From: Ascoidea asiatica
Taxonomy: Eukaryota > Ascomycota > Saccharomycetes > Ascoideales > Ascoideaceae
Assembly: GCA_001600695.1 (NCBI GenBank)
Contig: BCKQ01000007.1
Span: 495,607 to 559,606 of the forward strand
DNA length: 64,000 bases
Reading direction: 5' to 3'
This document shows, in pieces, positions 39,859-50,069 of this stretch (its first letter is position 1; each line of letters starts with the position of its first letter). The notes beneath the pieces are model-generated. The model worked only from the letters and a program-made list of their open reading frames with translations, was not told where the DNA came from and made no database searches. The position numbers were made by a program, and so were the translations under genes.

Positions 39859-41388
39859 TCAAACAATAATTTTAGCATCCACACATAATAGACCATCTTG
39901 ATTTTCAATCCATATATCATATTCACCCTGCCTGCTATCTACAATTTCTTTTGGTAAAAATTCCTCAAGCTTAAAAGGGGCATTGTCTTCATTACGAGAT
40001 TCTAAGTCTGTTTCCGACTCTACATCTAGCTGTGACAGATTTGTTTCTTTTTCAGTTTTTGATAAAGATTGTGAACTTATGGGTTTCGAATTTAGAAGTT
40101 TTTCATTATTCAATGGCTTATCATCCAATTTAGAGCTATTATATTTGTCCGATTTTTGGTCTTCAATGGATTCATTGTTTTCGCCCCCTTCGAATAAATC
40201 TTGAGCCTCTTCATTCACGTTTTGCTTTTTGCTTTTATTATTCTCCAAAAGATTTTCTTCGCTGGGTTCCCTTTTAAGAAACTTTATAATTAATTGATCA
40301 TTTACAAACAAAGGATGCCTATTCTTATATTCAATTGATTTAACCAAATTTTCAATGTTCGTATTTGACGTTCCACTAGAGGGTATATTTAGATTCAATT
40401 TTTGAACAAAAAATCTTAGCATTAGTACAACTAATAAAGGACCATGAATTAACAAATTTGGATAATTTTCAACTCTAGAAGTATATTTTGAGTCATAATG
40501 AATTTTATGGGAATTGAAAGTCAAAGCTGAAAATCTAAATAAAAAAGTTTTTGATAGCTTAATTGAAATTGAGTTGATTTTATTGTTATTGATTGGTTTA
40601 CGATGAGTTATTGAAGGAGTTTTATAATTTAAATTATTTGAATAATATATAGATCTCAATTCAGTTATTGATAAATCATTTGAATTAAATAATTTTCTAT
40701 TTATAGTAATGATGAAATCATTCTTATTATTAAAAGTTTTTAAAGTCGAAACTTTCTCAATACAATTACTTATATTATTCAAAATTAAACTATTATTGTT
40801 ATTAAAAATTAGTTTTCCTCCAGTCCATAACCTTTTTTTGAAAAATTGATTAAATTTGCCTGTTTTTAAATTTTTTGATATTTTATTGAAATTAAAATTT
40901 ATTGGAGATTGATTATTATTATAGCCATCCGAACCTATTAAATCCTCTTCAATGTACTGATTAAAAAAAATAAAATGATAACCAATCGGTAAAGGATCAT
41001 CTGGCAGTAATAACTTCTGTTCGTTTGATTTATTCTTATAGTTTAAATTGGATAAGTTAATATCAGTTAACATCAAATTTAATTTGTTTGCATGAGTTGA
41101 TGATAAATCATCATCGATTAACCATGATTTGTGTTTAAAGTATTTAGTTAAACAAGATAAATTAGACTCTGATATTATATTATTCTCTTCTTGTTTTTGG
41201 TTCGAATTTTCATTTTCATTAGAACTGTTAGTTACGTTTGCATTATTCAAAACTATTGATGTAGAAAAATATCTTGCAGTATTATGGGACAATAAGATGT
41301 AATTAGGTTTTTCCAAAATCAATCTTCTTACTGACAGTAAACTATTTACAGGAGTATGATAGAATTTTATTATTACTCGATGAAACAT
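39859..41388 (-). CDS. HTD2: Mitochondrial 3-hydroxyacyl-thioester dehydratase, Htd2 type
   Basis: A 509-residue enzyme of mitochondrial type II fatty acid synthesis, which removes water from 3-hydroxyacyl-ACP and so supports lipoic acid production. The N-terminus (MFHRVIIKFYHTPVNSLLSV, then SVRRLILEK) is a typical basic presequence. DPLPIGYHFIFFNQ and LWTGGKLIF belong to the first hot-dog half. The catalytic segment is LTFNSHKIHYDSKYTS, followed by NYPNLLIHGPLLVVLML, the hydratase-2 motif. A highly acidic, Ser/Asn-rich insert of about 110 residues (around 370-480) splits the last strands, and IWIENQDGLLCVDAKIIV completes the fold. S. cerevisiae Htd2 has 280 aa, so this form is nearly twice as long. 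Lipoylation links it functionally to KGD1 nearby, but there is no operon. Confidence 0.88.
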   Translation of the reverse strand: MFHRVIIKFYHTPVNSLLSVRRLILEKPNYILLSHNTARYFSTSIVLNNANVTNSSNENENSNQKQEENNIISESNLSCLTKYFKHKSWLIDDDLSSTHANKLNLMLTDINLSNLNYKNKSNEQKLLLPDDPLPIGYHFIFFNQYIEEDLIGSDGYNNNQSPINFNFNKISKNLKTGKFNQFFKKRLWTGGKLIFNNNNSLILNNISNCIEKVSTLKTFNNKNDFIITINRKLFNSNDLSITELRSIYYSNNLNYKTPSITHRKPINNNKINSISIKLSKTFLFRFSALTFNSHKIHYDSKYTSRVENYPNLLIHGPLLVVLMLRFFVQKLNLNIPSSGTSNTNIENLVKSIEYKNRHPLFVNDQLIIKFLKREPSEENLLENNKSKKQNVNEEAQDLFEGGENNESIEDQKSDKYNSSKLDDKPLNNEKLLNSKPISSQSLSKTEKETNLSQLDVESETDLESRNEDNAPFKLEEFLPKEIVDSRQGEYDIWIENQDGLLCVDAKIIV

Positions 41389-42475
41389 TTATATGAAGTA
41401 ATTTAAAGGAATATAGGACAATAAATTGAAATTATACAATAAGTTTCAATGATTTTAAAGAAGGACTCTGAATAAGCTCTATACTTGTGCTTTTGGAATA
41501 AATTGTGGTTTGAGCAAATATTTTTGAGGATTGTCAATTCATCTATTCTTGTTCATTTATTGTTTAGCTATCTGAATTTGTTTCAATTTGGTAGGGATAT
41601 AAGAAAAAAAAACTAATATTGGTTGTTTGAACAAAATCTATAGACAATTTTCTTAGATTTGCAAACATATTTATTTATGGCTGTAAAATGATAAAAAAGG
41701 AATAATCGAAGTGTGTATGGGGCTCTTAAATGGGGAGAAGACGTGGAATTAGGGCTCTTATATACTAAAAAAAGGAGTACTGTGAACATGGTCTCTAATC
41801 CAATGACTTGATCAAAAACACTTTTATTTTGTATGATGTTTTATAGAATACATAAAATTTTGAGAAAACATACTCAATTTAACTGTATTGTGGTAAATGT
41901 AAGGTTAAATAAACTTTTAAATATTTTTTATCTTTTTTCTTTTGGGGCTATAAGCGTTTTTTGCAATGCCCGAAATCTCTTGACGATTCTTTTACAAATT
42001 AATTTCTAGCTTTTTTTCAGCCCCTGAATTGAAATATATTTAGTTTAGAAAATCTAAAAAATAGATCGTAAAATGTTAACCTATTTATGATCATGTTTTA
42101 ATTGATATTTTTGTCTGAAAAATTTGGAACGTATTTATCAATTTAAGGTTTAGAACTCATTAGATTGAAAAAAAAGCATTCGTGCATACACCTGCATTGT
42201 TTAGAGCTTACAACCTAAACATGTTTGTTTTCTAAGACTTTACTTAGTTACAAAAACAACGATTAAAAGAAAGCATTTAAATTAAAGGAATGATCAAGGC
42301 CTAAACAACGTTTCCATCATTCTTTCGCCAAAGCAATTATTCTATTTACTAATACACAGTCTATTTTAAGTCAATTATTTTTGATGAAAAGTCAGCTAGA
42401 GAATTAACTTTTATTATTCGTAACCCGGAATATAAACAAATACATTTTTAGTTCGTCGTTTATATATCATAGAAT
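41389..42475. promoter_or_regulatory. Intergenic, HTD2 promoter and FAB1 3' region
   Basis: 1.09 kb of mixed AT-rich sequence. A TTTTTGCAATGCCCGAAATCTC block near 41955-41985 is slightly GC-richer. TAACCCGG at 42422-42429 resembles but does not equal a Reb1 core. No gene or RNA is seen. Confidence 0.45.
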
Positions 42476-45400
42476 TCATTTAGATCCGGTTTGATACCAA
42501 CTATCTGGGACCATTAAAATATATCTATTCATAGCAGCTCTAAATCTAGTTTTATATTGTTTGGGTGTTAAAATTGTTGGTTTTTTACCACCGCCGCCAC
42601 CGACTAAACCCTTTTCCTTAACCCAGCTTTCAAGCTTTTTATCCCATGTAAAAGTACGGATGTAGTCAATTATTCCTACAACTAGTTCTCCATTTCCGTC
42701 CCGATCTTTATGTTCAGTATCAATACCAATTACCAAAGAATAATCCATTACGTTCATCTTACTTAAAAACAAAGTATCATTGAATAGACATGCAGTCAAT
42801 AAACTTTTATCATGGTCTCTTAAATACAAAGGTGAATCTGAAATATATTCAACCATATTTTCATCTAAGAGAACTTGATTTTTTTTATCCACTTGAACTT
42901 GAACATGCCTATTTCTCATAGAACCTTTTAAGTCAAAAATTTTCAAGTTCTTTTTGTTATAAAATAAATTTTCCATTATTAAGACATTCATTTTAAAACT
43001 CTTTCCAGTTATTGAATTTTTGATTTGAATTTGATAAAATCCAAATATTTTCGATAATGAGGTTAACAAATCATGATATAATGCTTGTCCCATGTATTCA
43101 AAGTAATTGGGAGCAATTTTGACAAATGCTTCAAGCTCGGCATGTGATAATTGTTTTATAATAAATCTATCATCTAATGTTTTCAAAAAAGCTGATCCAC
43201 TTTTACCACCATTAGAATCCCATTTAATACATCTAGAAATGCTTTGAATAAAATTTTCATCACAGCCGCATTTTTGTCTAAAAGCATCAAATTGTTCAGC
43301 ATAAAATATTTTACATGAAAAAGTAGAACCGTCTTCTAAGAATAAATACTTAAGATGCACAGCAGTTGTTTTCAACATAATGGTTTTCAATAAAATATCA
43401 TCGTTCAATTTTTTCTCGTTACCTGTTGAATCATCAGCAAAAGTAAGAGCAATCTTGAGATTATCAATTTTTTCTTTATAGTCAGTGGAGCTTAAGCAAA
43501 AAGCAATCACAGAGCATGGCTCATCTTCACGAACAATAACATTACTATCGGCAAAAACATGCTCGGATGGAGATAATGGGTATTCTAAAGGTTTCCATAA
43601 AGTAGCAGATCTGTCTGCCCAGAAGGTTTTTAAAGTATCTATCAAGGTGTTCTTTTCCCTTAGATCATCTGCCCTATCCTCCAAATTTGGATGTTTTTCA
43701 TTATTTGCGTCTTCTTCATCAGAACCACTGTCATTACTCAGAGTATCACTTAGCTCCGGAGTTTCGGTGTTATCATGATGGGTATAATCTTGTTCAGTAT
43801 TGAAATTGTTCTGAGATTCTGATGTTTTAGTATCAGTATCTCCACTAAAGGCGTCACTGCTTTTATTGCCATTTGCAAATAAATTTGTCTCTTGAGAAGA
43901 AGTAAAATTGGTAACCTGGGTGTTTTCAGATGTTTTAGATGAATCAACAGCGTCTTTTACAGTTTGATTGAGTTGAGTATTTACCCCTGATGAGGAGTTA
44001 ATATGACTCCTAGAGTCTGTATCAGTTACTGAATCTAAAACAATCATTTTTGGATTATCATTTACTCTTTTATTCATAGCGTCAGCAATTTCGCTTCTAA
44101 TATTTTGGACCTTTTTGAAATTTTCCATTTCTGTTTTCTTAATATCCTCTTTTGAATCTTCATCATCGGAAAGTTCTTCGACCGCATCTTTAGCACTTTC
44201 ATAGATCTCGACTACTGGCTTCGATTGAACAACTGGAATTGCCCTGTAATTATTTCTATAAATTTTTCGCCTTTCACGTTCTCTTTGTAATTTGAACTCG
44301 TTAGAAAGTTGATCAAAATGAATTTGATCAAAAAATTTACTTAATTGCAAAACTTTTCCATCCAGTCTTCCTTGTAATTGCCTAGGTCGTGCCTGTCTTA
44401 ATTGTAATTCAAGCTGTTTTGTACTTAAGCCTGAAAGTTTTGGAATTTTAGAAGGAATGTTATAGGCAGTGAGAGAATCCTTTCTTGGTGGGAACGATTC
44501 TATCCTAAGAGAAGATTTTCTAACAGGAATTCTAGTAGGTATTTTGGATGGTAAAACTTTTGGTTTTACTACAATTTCTTCAGGTTCTTTCTCCTTTTGT
44601 TTGGAATCGCTTTTATCTGGGGAGTCGTGTATAATTGCTTCCATCATACTAACTCGCTCTAAAACTTTAGATTTTTCCCTTGGTTTAGCCAAAGTTGATG
44701 TGGAATTTGATTGCGAAAGCTGTTGGCTGTTTTCAGCCTCATTATGTGGCAATTCTAAATTTTCTAAAGATGTCAAATCTTCTTGTTTGACAGCTTCTTT
44801 AGTACTTTTTTTTTCTAAAGTGTCTAGGTCTTCACTAATTCCACTTCCTTTTACATCTTTGTTAAAGAGTTTCCCTGTTTCTAATGGGGATTCATTTGCT
44901 ATATCAACTACCTTTTCATTGTTTACACTCTGTGGTAATTGGCATTCATTATTATTTTCCTTTATAGTTTCTAATTCTAATCCTAAATTGTCAGTAGATG
45001 GACAAGTCTTGTCATCTAACACAATTTCATTCAATTTGAACGAGGGATTACTGGAAGTTCCTACTAGATTAGGCTTTTGCTCCAATTGTAGTTTCTCAGT
45101 TTCAACTGTACTCGAGCTTGGAGTTAGTTCTTCCATTTCCACATCTTCCTTTGATGTTTCCATTGTGTAAAACAAGTTCCTCATTATTGTTGAGATATCT
45201 TTTTCTGATGGCAAAAAGTTTTTTGAAAATACTGAAAAAGTATCTTGCCAATCTACTCCCAATGCTTGAACTTTCCTAATAATCAAGTTTAGTTTTAAAT
45301 ATTCATTAGGGGCAGTAGTATCATATATTGTTTCTATTTCATTCTGAATTTGCTTATGCTGTTCCTGACAAATTTTTTTCAAATCTATAAGTTTTTGCTT

Positions 45401-48400
45401 ACCCGCTGTTAAATCTACTTTAACACGATTTAATCGATTCAAAACACTATCAAAAAATTTGTTTGTCTTGTCTGTCACTTCCTTATAAAGTTCAATTTTG
45501 AGCCGAATATCAACCTCCCCAAGAAATGAAAAAGAAGATTTTGGTATAGAAAGACTAAGAGTCTGAATTCTAGAATAATCCATTTTTACAACCATTTTAT
45601 TGAATCCAAAATACTTGGTCCTATCTTTGAAAAAATCATGTTTGCAAGTTAAAGTAGAAGTACAGTTATTAGACAAAAAGCTGAGCTCAAAATATTTACT
45701 GAGAGATATATTCCAAGTATTCTGGTTCATTGGAATAGCTGGTGTTTTATGCAGGCATACTTTACAAACACTCCACATAAATATCATATGCTCGCATCCA
45801 GGAATTGGACTTGGATGCTTTTCTACACGAACATCTATTCTTCCTTTTCCATGAATATAACTTCTATAGTGATCATCTAAGGCTCTACCACAATCATTAC
45901 AAAGTTGATGGGATGAATATATTAAATCTTGTATGTACAGTCCCAAGGAGCTGTCACTTTGCCAATAAAACTCAACTTGTATGGGCATGGGCCCAAAACA
46001 AGTTGAATTTTGAGATGAAAGGGAATATAAAATCACAATATTTTGATGAATAGCCGGTTCTAGCAACAAATAAGGAGAAGATTGACAAAAAATTTCCCAT
46101 TGTTTTGATTTGACCATAAATGAAGACTCATAATCTTCAATTCTTGAAACAACTAGCTGTCTCGCTATCTTTAATAAATTCTTTCTCGATAAAGATGTTA
46201 AATCGATGGCTATATCGAACTGCTCTTGTATCTTCTGTGGGCTTATTTCATAACTATCATTAGATATAATCTCTTTTGTGCTCTCTTTGAAATTTAGCAA
46301 ATCCTTTTCGATATTTCTTGCTTTCAACAATATATAAGGTAACGTAAAGTGGACAGACGGTGATACAGAGATCAACCGTTTTTGAAAATACTTCACAAAT
46401 TCATAATAATAAGAAGATTTGTACAATTTTTCATTAAATTCATTTTTCGTTTCTATTTTAAGATATGAATCATAAACCAAATAGGTTTCAAGCTTTAGAT
46501 TAAAAACTAAAAATGTCATAAATTCAGCAATATTTTTAATAATTCTCAACTGTTCTTGACTTCCTCCTCTTAAAACTAAAGTGCATCCTAAATCTTTTCT
46601 ACAGCCGGAGAAGAAAAAAAAAGATTTCCGGACATTCTCATATAAAAATGTTCTAACTTCAAATAGTTCACATATTCCCAACTTGGGATTAAGTGAAAGT
46701 TTATCCATAGAACTAATAACATCTGCTTCCGTCACACGGGCTAATTTCTCTATGACCTGAGGTTTAACATTATAAGCAGTTGCAATGCCAGCATCACTTA
46801 ATAACTTCAATGCTACCCCGCTACAATTTGCTCCGATTAAAACAATATCTGGTTTCAATGCTATAATTCTTCCAACCAATTTCTCAAGATATTCTTTTTC
46901 TTGAGCAAAAACCTGCTCAAGACTCATGAAATGATGTTCTGATTTATTATATTCTACCGAAAAAACAATCAAACAGATTTTGGGATTTTTTATTTTTGAA
47001 GCCATATTCTTCAAAGCCAACGTTTTGGAAAAAACCATACCATCTACATAAAAAGAATCCTTAGGTATACCACCTTCTATTCTTTTTATTTTGACGTATC
47101 GTCTTATATCCAAATCTACGGGTCTCATAATTCTGGGGTTCAATGATTCAATTCCCACAATTATCTTATTTAAAGTTTTATACCAATCTCTTTTGACATT
47201 ATTGGAAAGAGTTTCATCATTCAATAATTGCTTCAAAAACTTTTTGGAATATTCTTCATTAACTTGACTAATGAGATGCTCTAATTTTTTTGATTCTTTG
47301 ATAAACTTGTGATTACTATTAAATGAAAAAGTAGGTGCTCGACTTTTTACTATTTTATTATTAATAGGCTTTAATTGCCCATATTTCTTATTATTATGAT
47401 TGTTATTATTATTAATATTATTTCCTACTGTTGTATTACTAAGAGCCAGATTATTACTACTATGCCCAGATGCAAAATTGAAGTTGAAAGATAAATTTGG
47501 TATTGAACTTGAGTTCTTTATTAAAGAAAGTAATGTACTGTTTGCAACATTGTCATCTGCATGATGAGCAGTATTATTTCCAAGTTTCTCTGTTTTACTA
47601 TAACTTATGTTTGAATCATCAAGTGAAAATTTGCCTTTAGGTTTTCTATAACCTGATCTATTTAAGCTTTTACTTCTTTTCAACCTCTGAAGAGAAGCAC
47701 TCGCTCTTTCATCTGATCTTAAGTAATTTGTCCTTGCTTTTCGTAGGTTTGAAGTGGGTTCTGATTGCAATCCAGGAATATTCAGACTACTTGAAAAGCT
47801 AACACTGGAGTTAATAGGATTAGATGGCTTAAATGAAACAGTTGGTAATGGTATATTACTTGAAGTAGTAGTATTTGGAACATGGCCATGGAGAGCTGTA
47901 TATAATGACATTGACTGTTCATCTTCGTCTTCCGACTCGTCGGAATCAGAATCAGAATTATAATTATGATTATGATAAGCGGAATTATGCTTATTTTCAC
48001 CATGCAATGAAATTGTACTGTAATTATTTAAATTGCTGAAACTTAAATTTGAATGTATTGAGGGTAATTTTGAAATATTTAAAACTGATAAGTTTTTATT
48101 CAGCTGAAAACTTTTCAAAGATGTTGAAGTTAACATTTCAGCTTGATTTTCTGGAGAAAGGTTATTTTTTTGGTGACCGGAATTCATGTTGGAGTTTTCA
48201 GAAGAGATTATAGGAATATTATTCAAATTTAGTTCATGTTTGTTACTGGTTGCACTATCTATTATTGAAGGTTGTTGATTATTCGGCTGATCGATATCCT
48301 GATTTAAAACTGAATTGTTCTCATCAGAAGAGTCATCATCGTAGGAATCCACATTTATTGAACAATCTTTGCACACTCGAAGTTTCCCTTTATAATTGTA

Positions 48401-49000
48401 TTTTTCGCCTGACACTAACATCGTACAATTACTACAGAAAATTAATCCACAGAATCGACAATGATGTTTTCTTCGGAAAGTATTAAAAGATTTATTACAT
48501 ATAAAGCATTGAGAAGAGCTATCATCATCCATCCAGAACTCTTTTGAAATTAAATTAGTTTGTTTACTCTTTGACTTTTTGCTGGAATTGAAATTAAATA
48601 AAAAGTTTTTCGAAAAAGATGAAGTTGATATTGACTCATTGTCGTTTTCAGTGGTTGAATTGGAATTATGGCTATGATGCTTTTTTATTTTTGTTTTATG
48701 AATCGAACCCTGACCTTTATTGGAACCAATCGATTGACTTGAAAGTGAAGCACTAGATGAAAATTTACTTAAATGACGGTTTAGATTTGTTATGCTTGGA
48801 TCTCTTTTTAAATTACTTGTAAATACGTCTGAATCATGTGTAATATTGGGAGTTAATTTATCTTCTATGATAATTTGGTTGTTAAATTTGGTTGTTGATA
48901 AATCTGGTTTGACCTTTGAGTTTAAATAAAGTAGTTTAAGACCACTCCCATCGACTTTAATACTATTTCTCTTTGTTGGTTCTCTTGTAGGTATCATCAT
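42476..49000 (-). CDS. FAB1: Fab1, phosphatidylinositol 3-phosphate 5-kinase
   Basis: A 2174-residue PIKfyve orthologue that makes PI(3,5)P2 on vacuole and endosome membranes and so controls vacuole size and acidity. Domains in order: a FYVE zinc finger near residues 155-215 with CFICNKSFNTF, RRKHHCRFCG and FCSNCTMLV, all eight zinc ligands in place; a TCP-1/GroEL-like chaperonin domain near 640-920 (FVDGMVF-like YVDGMVFSKTLALKNM, and GANCSGVALKLLSDAGI); a Cys/His-rich conserved region (CNDCGRALDDHYRS, HGKGRIDVRV); a coiled segment and long disordered acidic stretch; and the C-terminal lipid kinase domain (about 1820-2170) with NGGKSGSAFLKTLDDRFIIK, IFDLKGSMRNRHV and MDYSLVIGID. S. cerevisiae Fab1 is 2278 aa. 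The catalytic residues appear intact. Confidence 0.97.
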   Translation of the reverse strand: MMIPTREPTKRNSIKVDGSGLKLLYLNSKVKPDLSTTKFNNQIIIEDKLTPNITHDSDVFTSNLKRDPSITNLNRHLSKFSSSASLSSQSIGSNKGQGSIHKTKIKKHHSHNSNSTTENDNESISTSSFSKNFLFNFNSSKKSKSKQTNLISKEFWMDDDSSSQCFICNKSFNTFRRKHHCRFCGLIFCSNCTMLVSGEKYNYKGKLRVCKDCSINVDSYDDDSSDENNSVLNQDIDQPNNQQPSIIDSATSNKHELNLNNIPIISSENSNMNSGHQKNNLSPENQAEMLTSTSLKSFQLNKNLSVLNISKLPSIHSNLSFSNLNNYSTISLHGENKHNSAYHNHNYNSDSDSDESEDEDEQSMSLYTALHGHVPNTTTSSNIPLPTVSFKPSNPINSSVSFSSSLNIPGLQSEPTSNLRKARTNYLRSDERASASLQRLKRSKSLNRSGYRKPKGKFSLDDSNISYSKTEKLGNNTAHHADDNVANSTLLSLIKNSSSIPNLSFNFNFASGHSSNNLALSNTTVGNNINNNNNHNNKKYGQLKPINNKIVKSRAPTFSFNSNHKFIKESKKLEHLISQVNEEYSKKFLKQLLNDETLSNNVKRDWYKTLNKIIVGIESLNPRIMRPVDLDIRRYVKIKRIEGGIPKDSFYVDGMVFSKTLALKNMASKIKNPKICLIVFSVEYNKSEHHFMSLEQVFAQEKEYLEKLVGRIIALKPDIVLIGANCSGVALKLLSDAGIATAYNVKPQVIEKLARVTEADVISSMDKLSLNPKLGICELFEVRTFLYENVRKSFFFFSGCRKDLGCTLVLRGGSQEQLRIIKNIAEFMTFLVFNLKLETYLVYDSYLKIETKNEFNEKLYKSSYYYEFVKYFQKRLISVSPSVHFTLPYILLKARNIEKDLLNFKESTKEIISNDSYEISPQKIQEQFDIAIDLTSLSRKNLLKIARQLVVSRIEDYESSFMVKSKQWEIFCQSSPYLLLEPAIHQNIVILYSLSSQNSTCFGPMPIQVEFYWQSDSSLGLYIQDLIYSSHQLCNDCGRALDDHYRSYIHGKGRIDVRVEKHPSPIPGCEHMIFMWSVCKVCLHKTPAIPMNQNTWNISLSKYFELSFLSNNCTSTLTCKHDFFKDRTKYFGFNKMVVKMDYSRIQTLSLSIPKSSFSFLGEVDIRLKIELYKEVTDKTNKFFDSVLNRLNRVKVDLTAGKQKLIDLKKICQEQHKQIQNEIETIYDTTAPNEYLKLNLIIRKVQALGVDWQDTFSVFSKNFLPSEKDISTIMRNLFYTMETSKEDVEMEELTPSSSTVETEKLQLEQKPNLVGTSSNPSFKLNEIVLDDKTCPSTDNLGLELETIKENNNECQLPQSVNNEKVVDIANESPLETGKLFNKDVKGSGISEDLDTLEKKSTKEAVKQEDLTSLENLELPHNEAENSQQLSQSNSTSTLAKPREKSKVLERVSMMEAIIHDSPDKSDSKQKEKEPEEIVVKPKVLPSKIPTRIPVRKSSLRIESFPPRKDSLTAYNIPSKIPKLSGLSTKQLELQLRQARPRQLQGRLDGKVLQLSKFFDQIHFDQLSNEFKLQRERERRKIYRNNYRAIPVVQSKPVVEIYESAKDAVEELSDDEDSKEDIKKTEMENFKKVQNIRSEIADAMNKRVNDNPKMIVLDSVTDTDSRSHINSSSGVNTQLNQTVKDAVDSSKTSENTQVTNFTSSQETNLFANGNKSSDAFSGDTDTKTSESQNNFNTEQDYTHHDNTETPELSDTLSNDSGSDEEDANNEKHPNLEDRADDLREKNTLIDTLKTFWADRSATLWKPLEYPLSPSEHVFADSNVIVREDEPCSVIAFCLSSTDYKEKIDNLKIALTFADDSTGNEKKLNDDILLKTIMLKTTAVHLKYLFLEDGSTFSCKIFYAEQFDAFRQKCGCDENFIQSISRCIKWDSNGGKSGSAFLKTLDDRFIIKQLSHAELEAFVKIAPNYFEYMGQALYHDLLTSLSKIFGFYQIQIKNSITGKSFKMNVLIMENLFYNKKNLKIFDLKGSMRNRHVQVQVDKKNQVLLDENMVEYISDSPLYLRDHDKSLLTACLFNDTLFLSKMNVMDYSLVIGIDTEHKDRDGNGELVVGIIDYIRTFTWDKKLESWVKEKGLVGGGGGKKPTILTPKQYKTRFRAAMNRYILMVPDSWYQTGSK

Positions 49001-50069
49001 GAAATGCTTTTATATCGCACATAATGCAATGCACTCCAACAATTGAATGAATCGGATATGATAAAAATATATCTTGCGGTAATATCAATTCTAAATGTTT
49101 TAACTTATTTCATCCAGGCTTTGCCATAAATTCAATTCTTCTTCTTGAGATTAAAGGTTTATTTTGGTTTTAGATACATTCTGCTTTTAAATTGTCTCTT
49201 CTTATGTTTCAGGAATTCTCAGTGCTGTCACGTTTATTATCAAAACAATATGCCAAAGATGAAGATCTCAAAGCGGTATTAAAGTGCCCATATTAAGAAG
49301 TTCTTAATTAATTCCAGAAAATGTTCTGGTTTCACAGGGACTTTACAATGGTCAGATGTGTGAATAGACGATCGGATACACATTTTAAATTGATACCATA
49401 ATACTTTACAAGAAAAACATGATAAGAGAATATAATAAACGATATAAAGAGAAAAAGAGATAACAAAAATACTAGTAGAGGCAATCTAAACCTTATAAGA
49501 ATGGAAAAAAAGATAAAATAAAGATGATATGAGAGTATGAGATTTGTTGTCTGAAAAGCAAGAATAGGACAATAGAAACTTTAAAAACACCATGAAACTA
49601 GAATGAAACTAGCATAAAACTAAATTATTTGAAAGTAAGAACAAATATGGAAAAAAATCAGATAAAAAAAATTGATATACTTGTATATAAACAGATTCTC
49701 CTTTACAAAGGGATTATTTAAAAGGCGAAAGAAAAAAAAAAATTATAGAACAAAAGCAAAAGTTACTAAAGCCTACCAATGAGTAAAAGAGAAATTTATA
49801 AGCATAAAATGTTAAAATTTAGTGAAAGCACAACGTATCATACAATTTGAAATAAGGAATAAAAAGCCATAACTTTAATATATTTCTCTTTGGATTCAAA
49901 ACAATCCAATAAAGCATATTATTTGAAAAAGCAATGCAGAAAACCAAGGCAAGAATTTGCCAAAAATTAAAAAAAGAAAAAGGGAATAGTAAAAGGGTGG
50001 ATGGATTATAATGAGCTTTATATCTAATAAGCTCAGAAAGGTTTTTTTAATAAAGATTACTGGCCTGAA
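49001..50069. promoter_or_regulatory. Intergenic, FAB1 promoter and 3' region of the Asn-rich gene
   Basis: 1.07 kb. The half next to FAB1 is mixed sequence; the other half is purine-rich (many GAAAAA-type stretches on the plus strand), which on the minus strand gives pyrimidine tracts in the likely 3' untranslated region of the next gene. Nothing else is recognised. Confidence 0.4.

Noticed and set aside
44469..45170. 233-residue plus-strand frame inside FAB1
   Set aside because: It is antisense to the disordered acidic part of Fab1. Serine/phenylalanine-rich antisense frames are typical shadows of Glu/Lys/Ser-rich coding.
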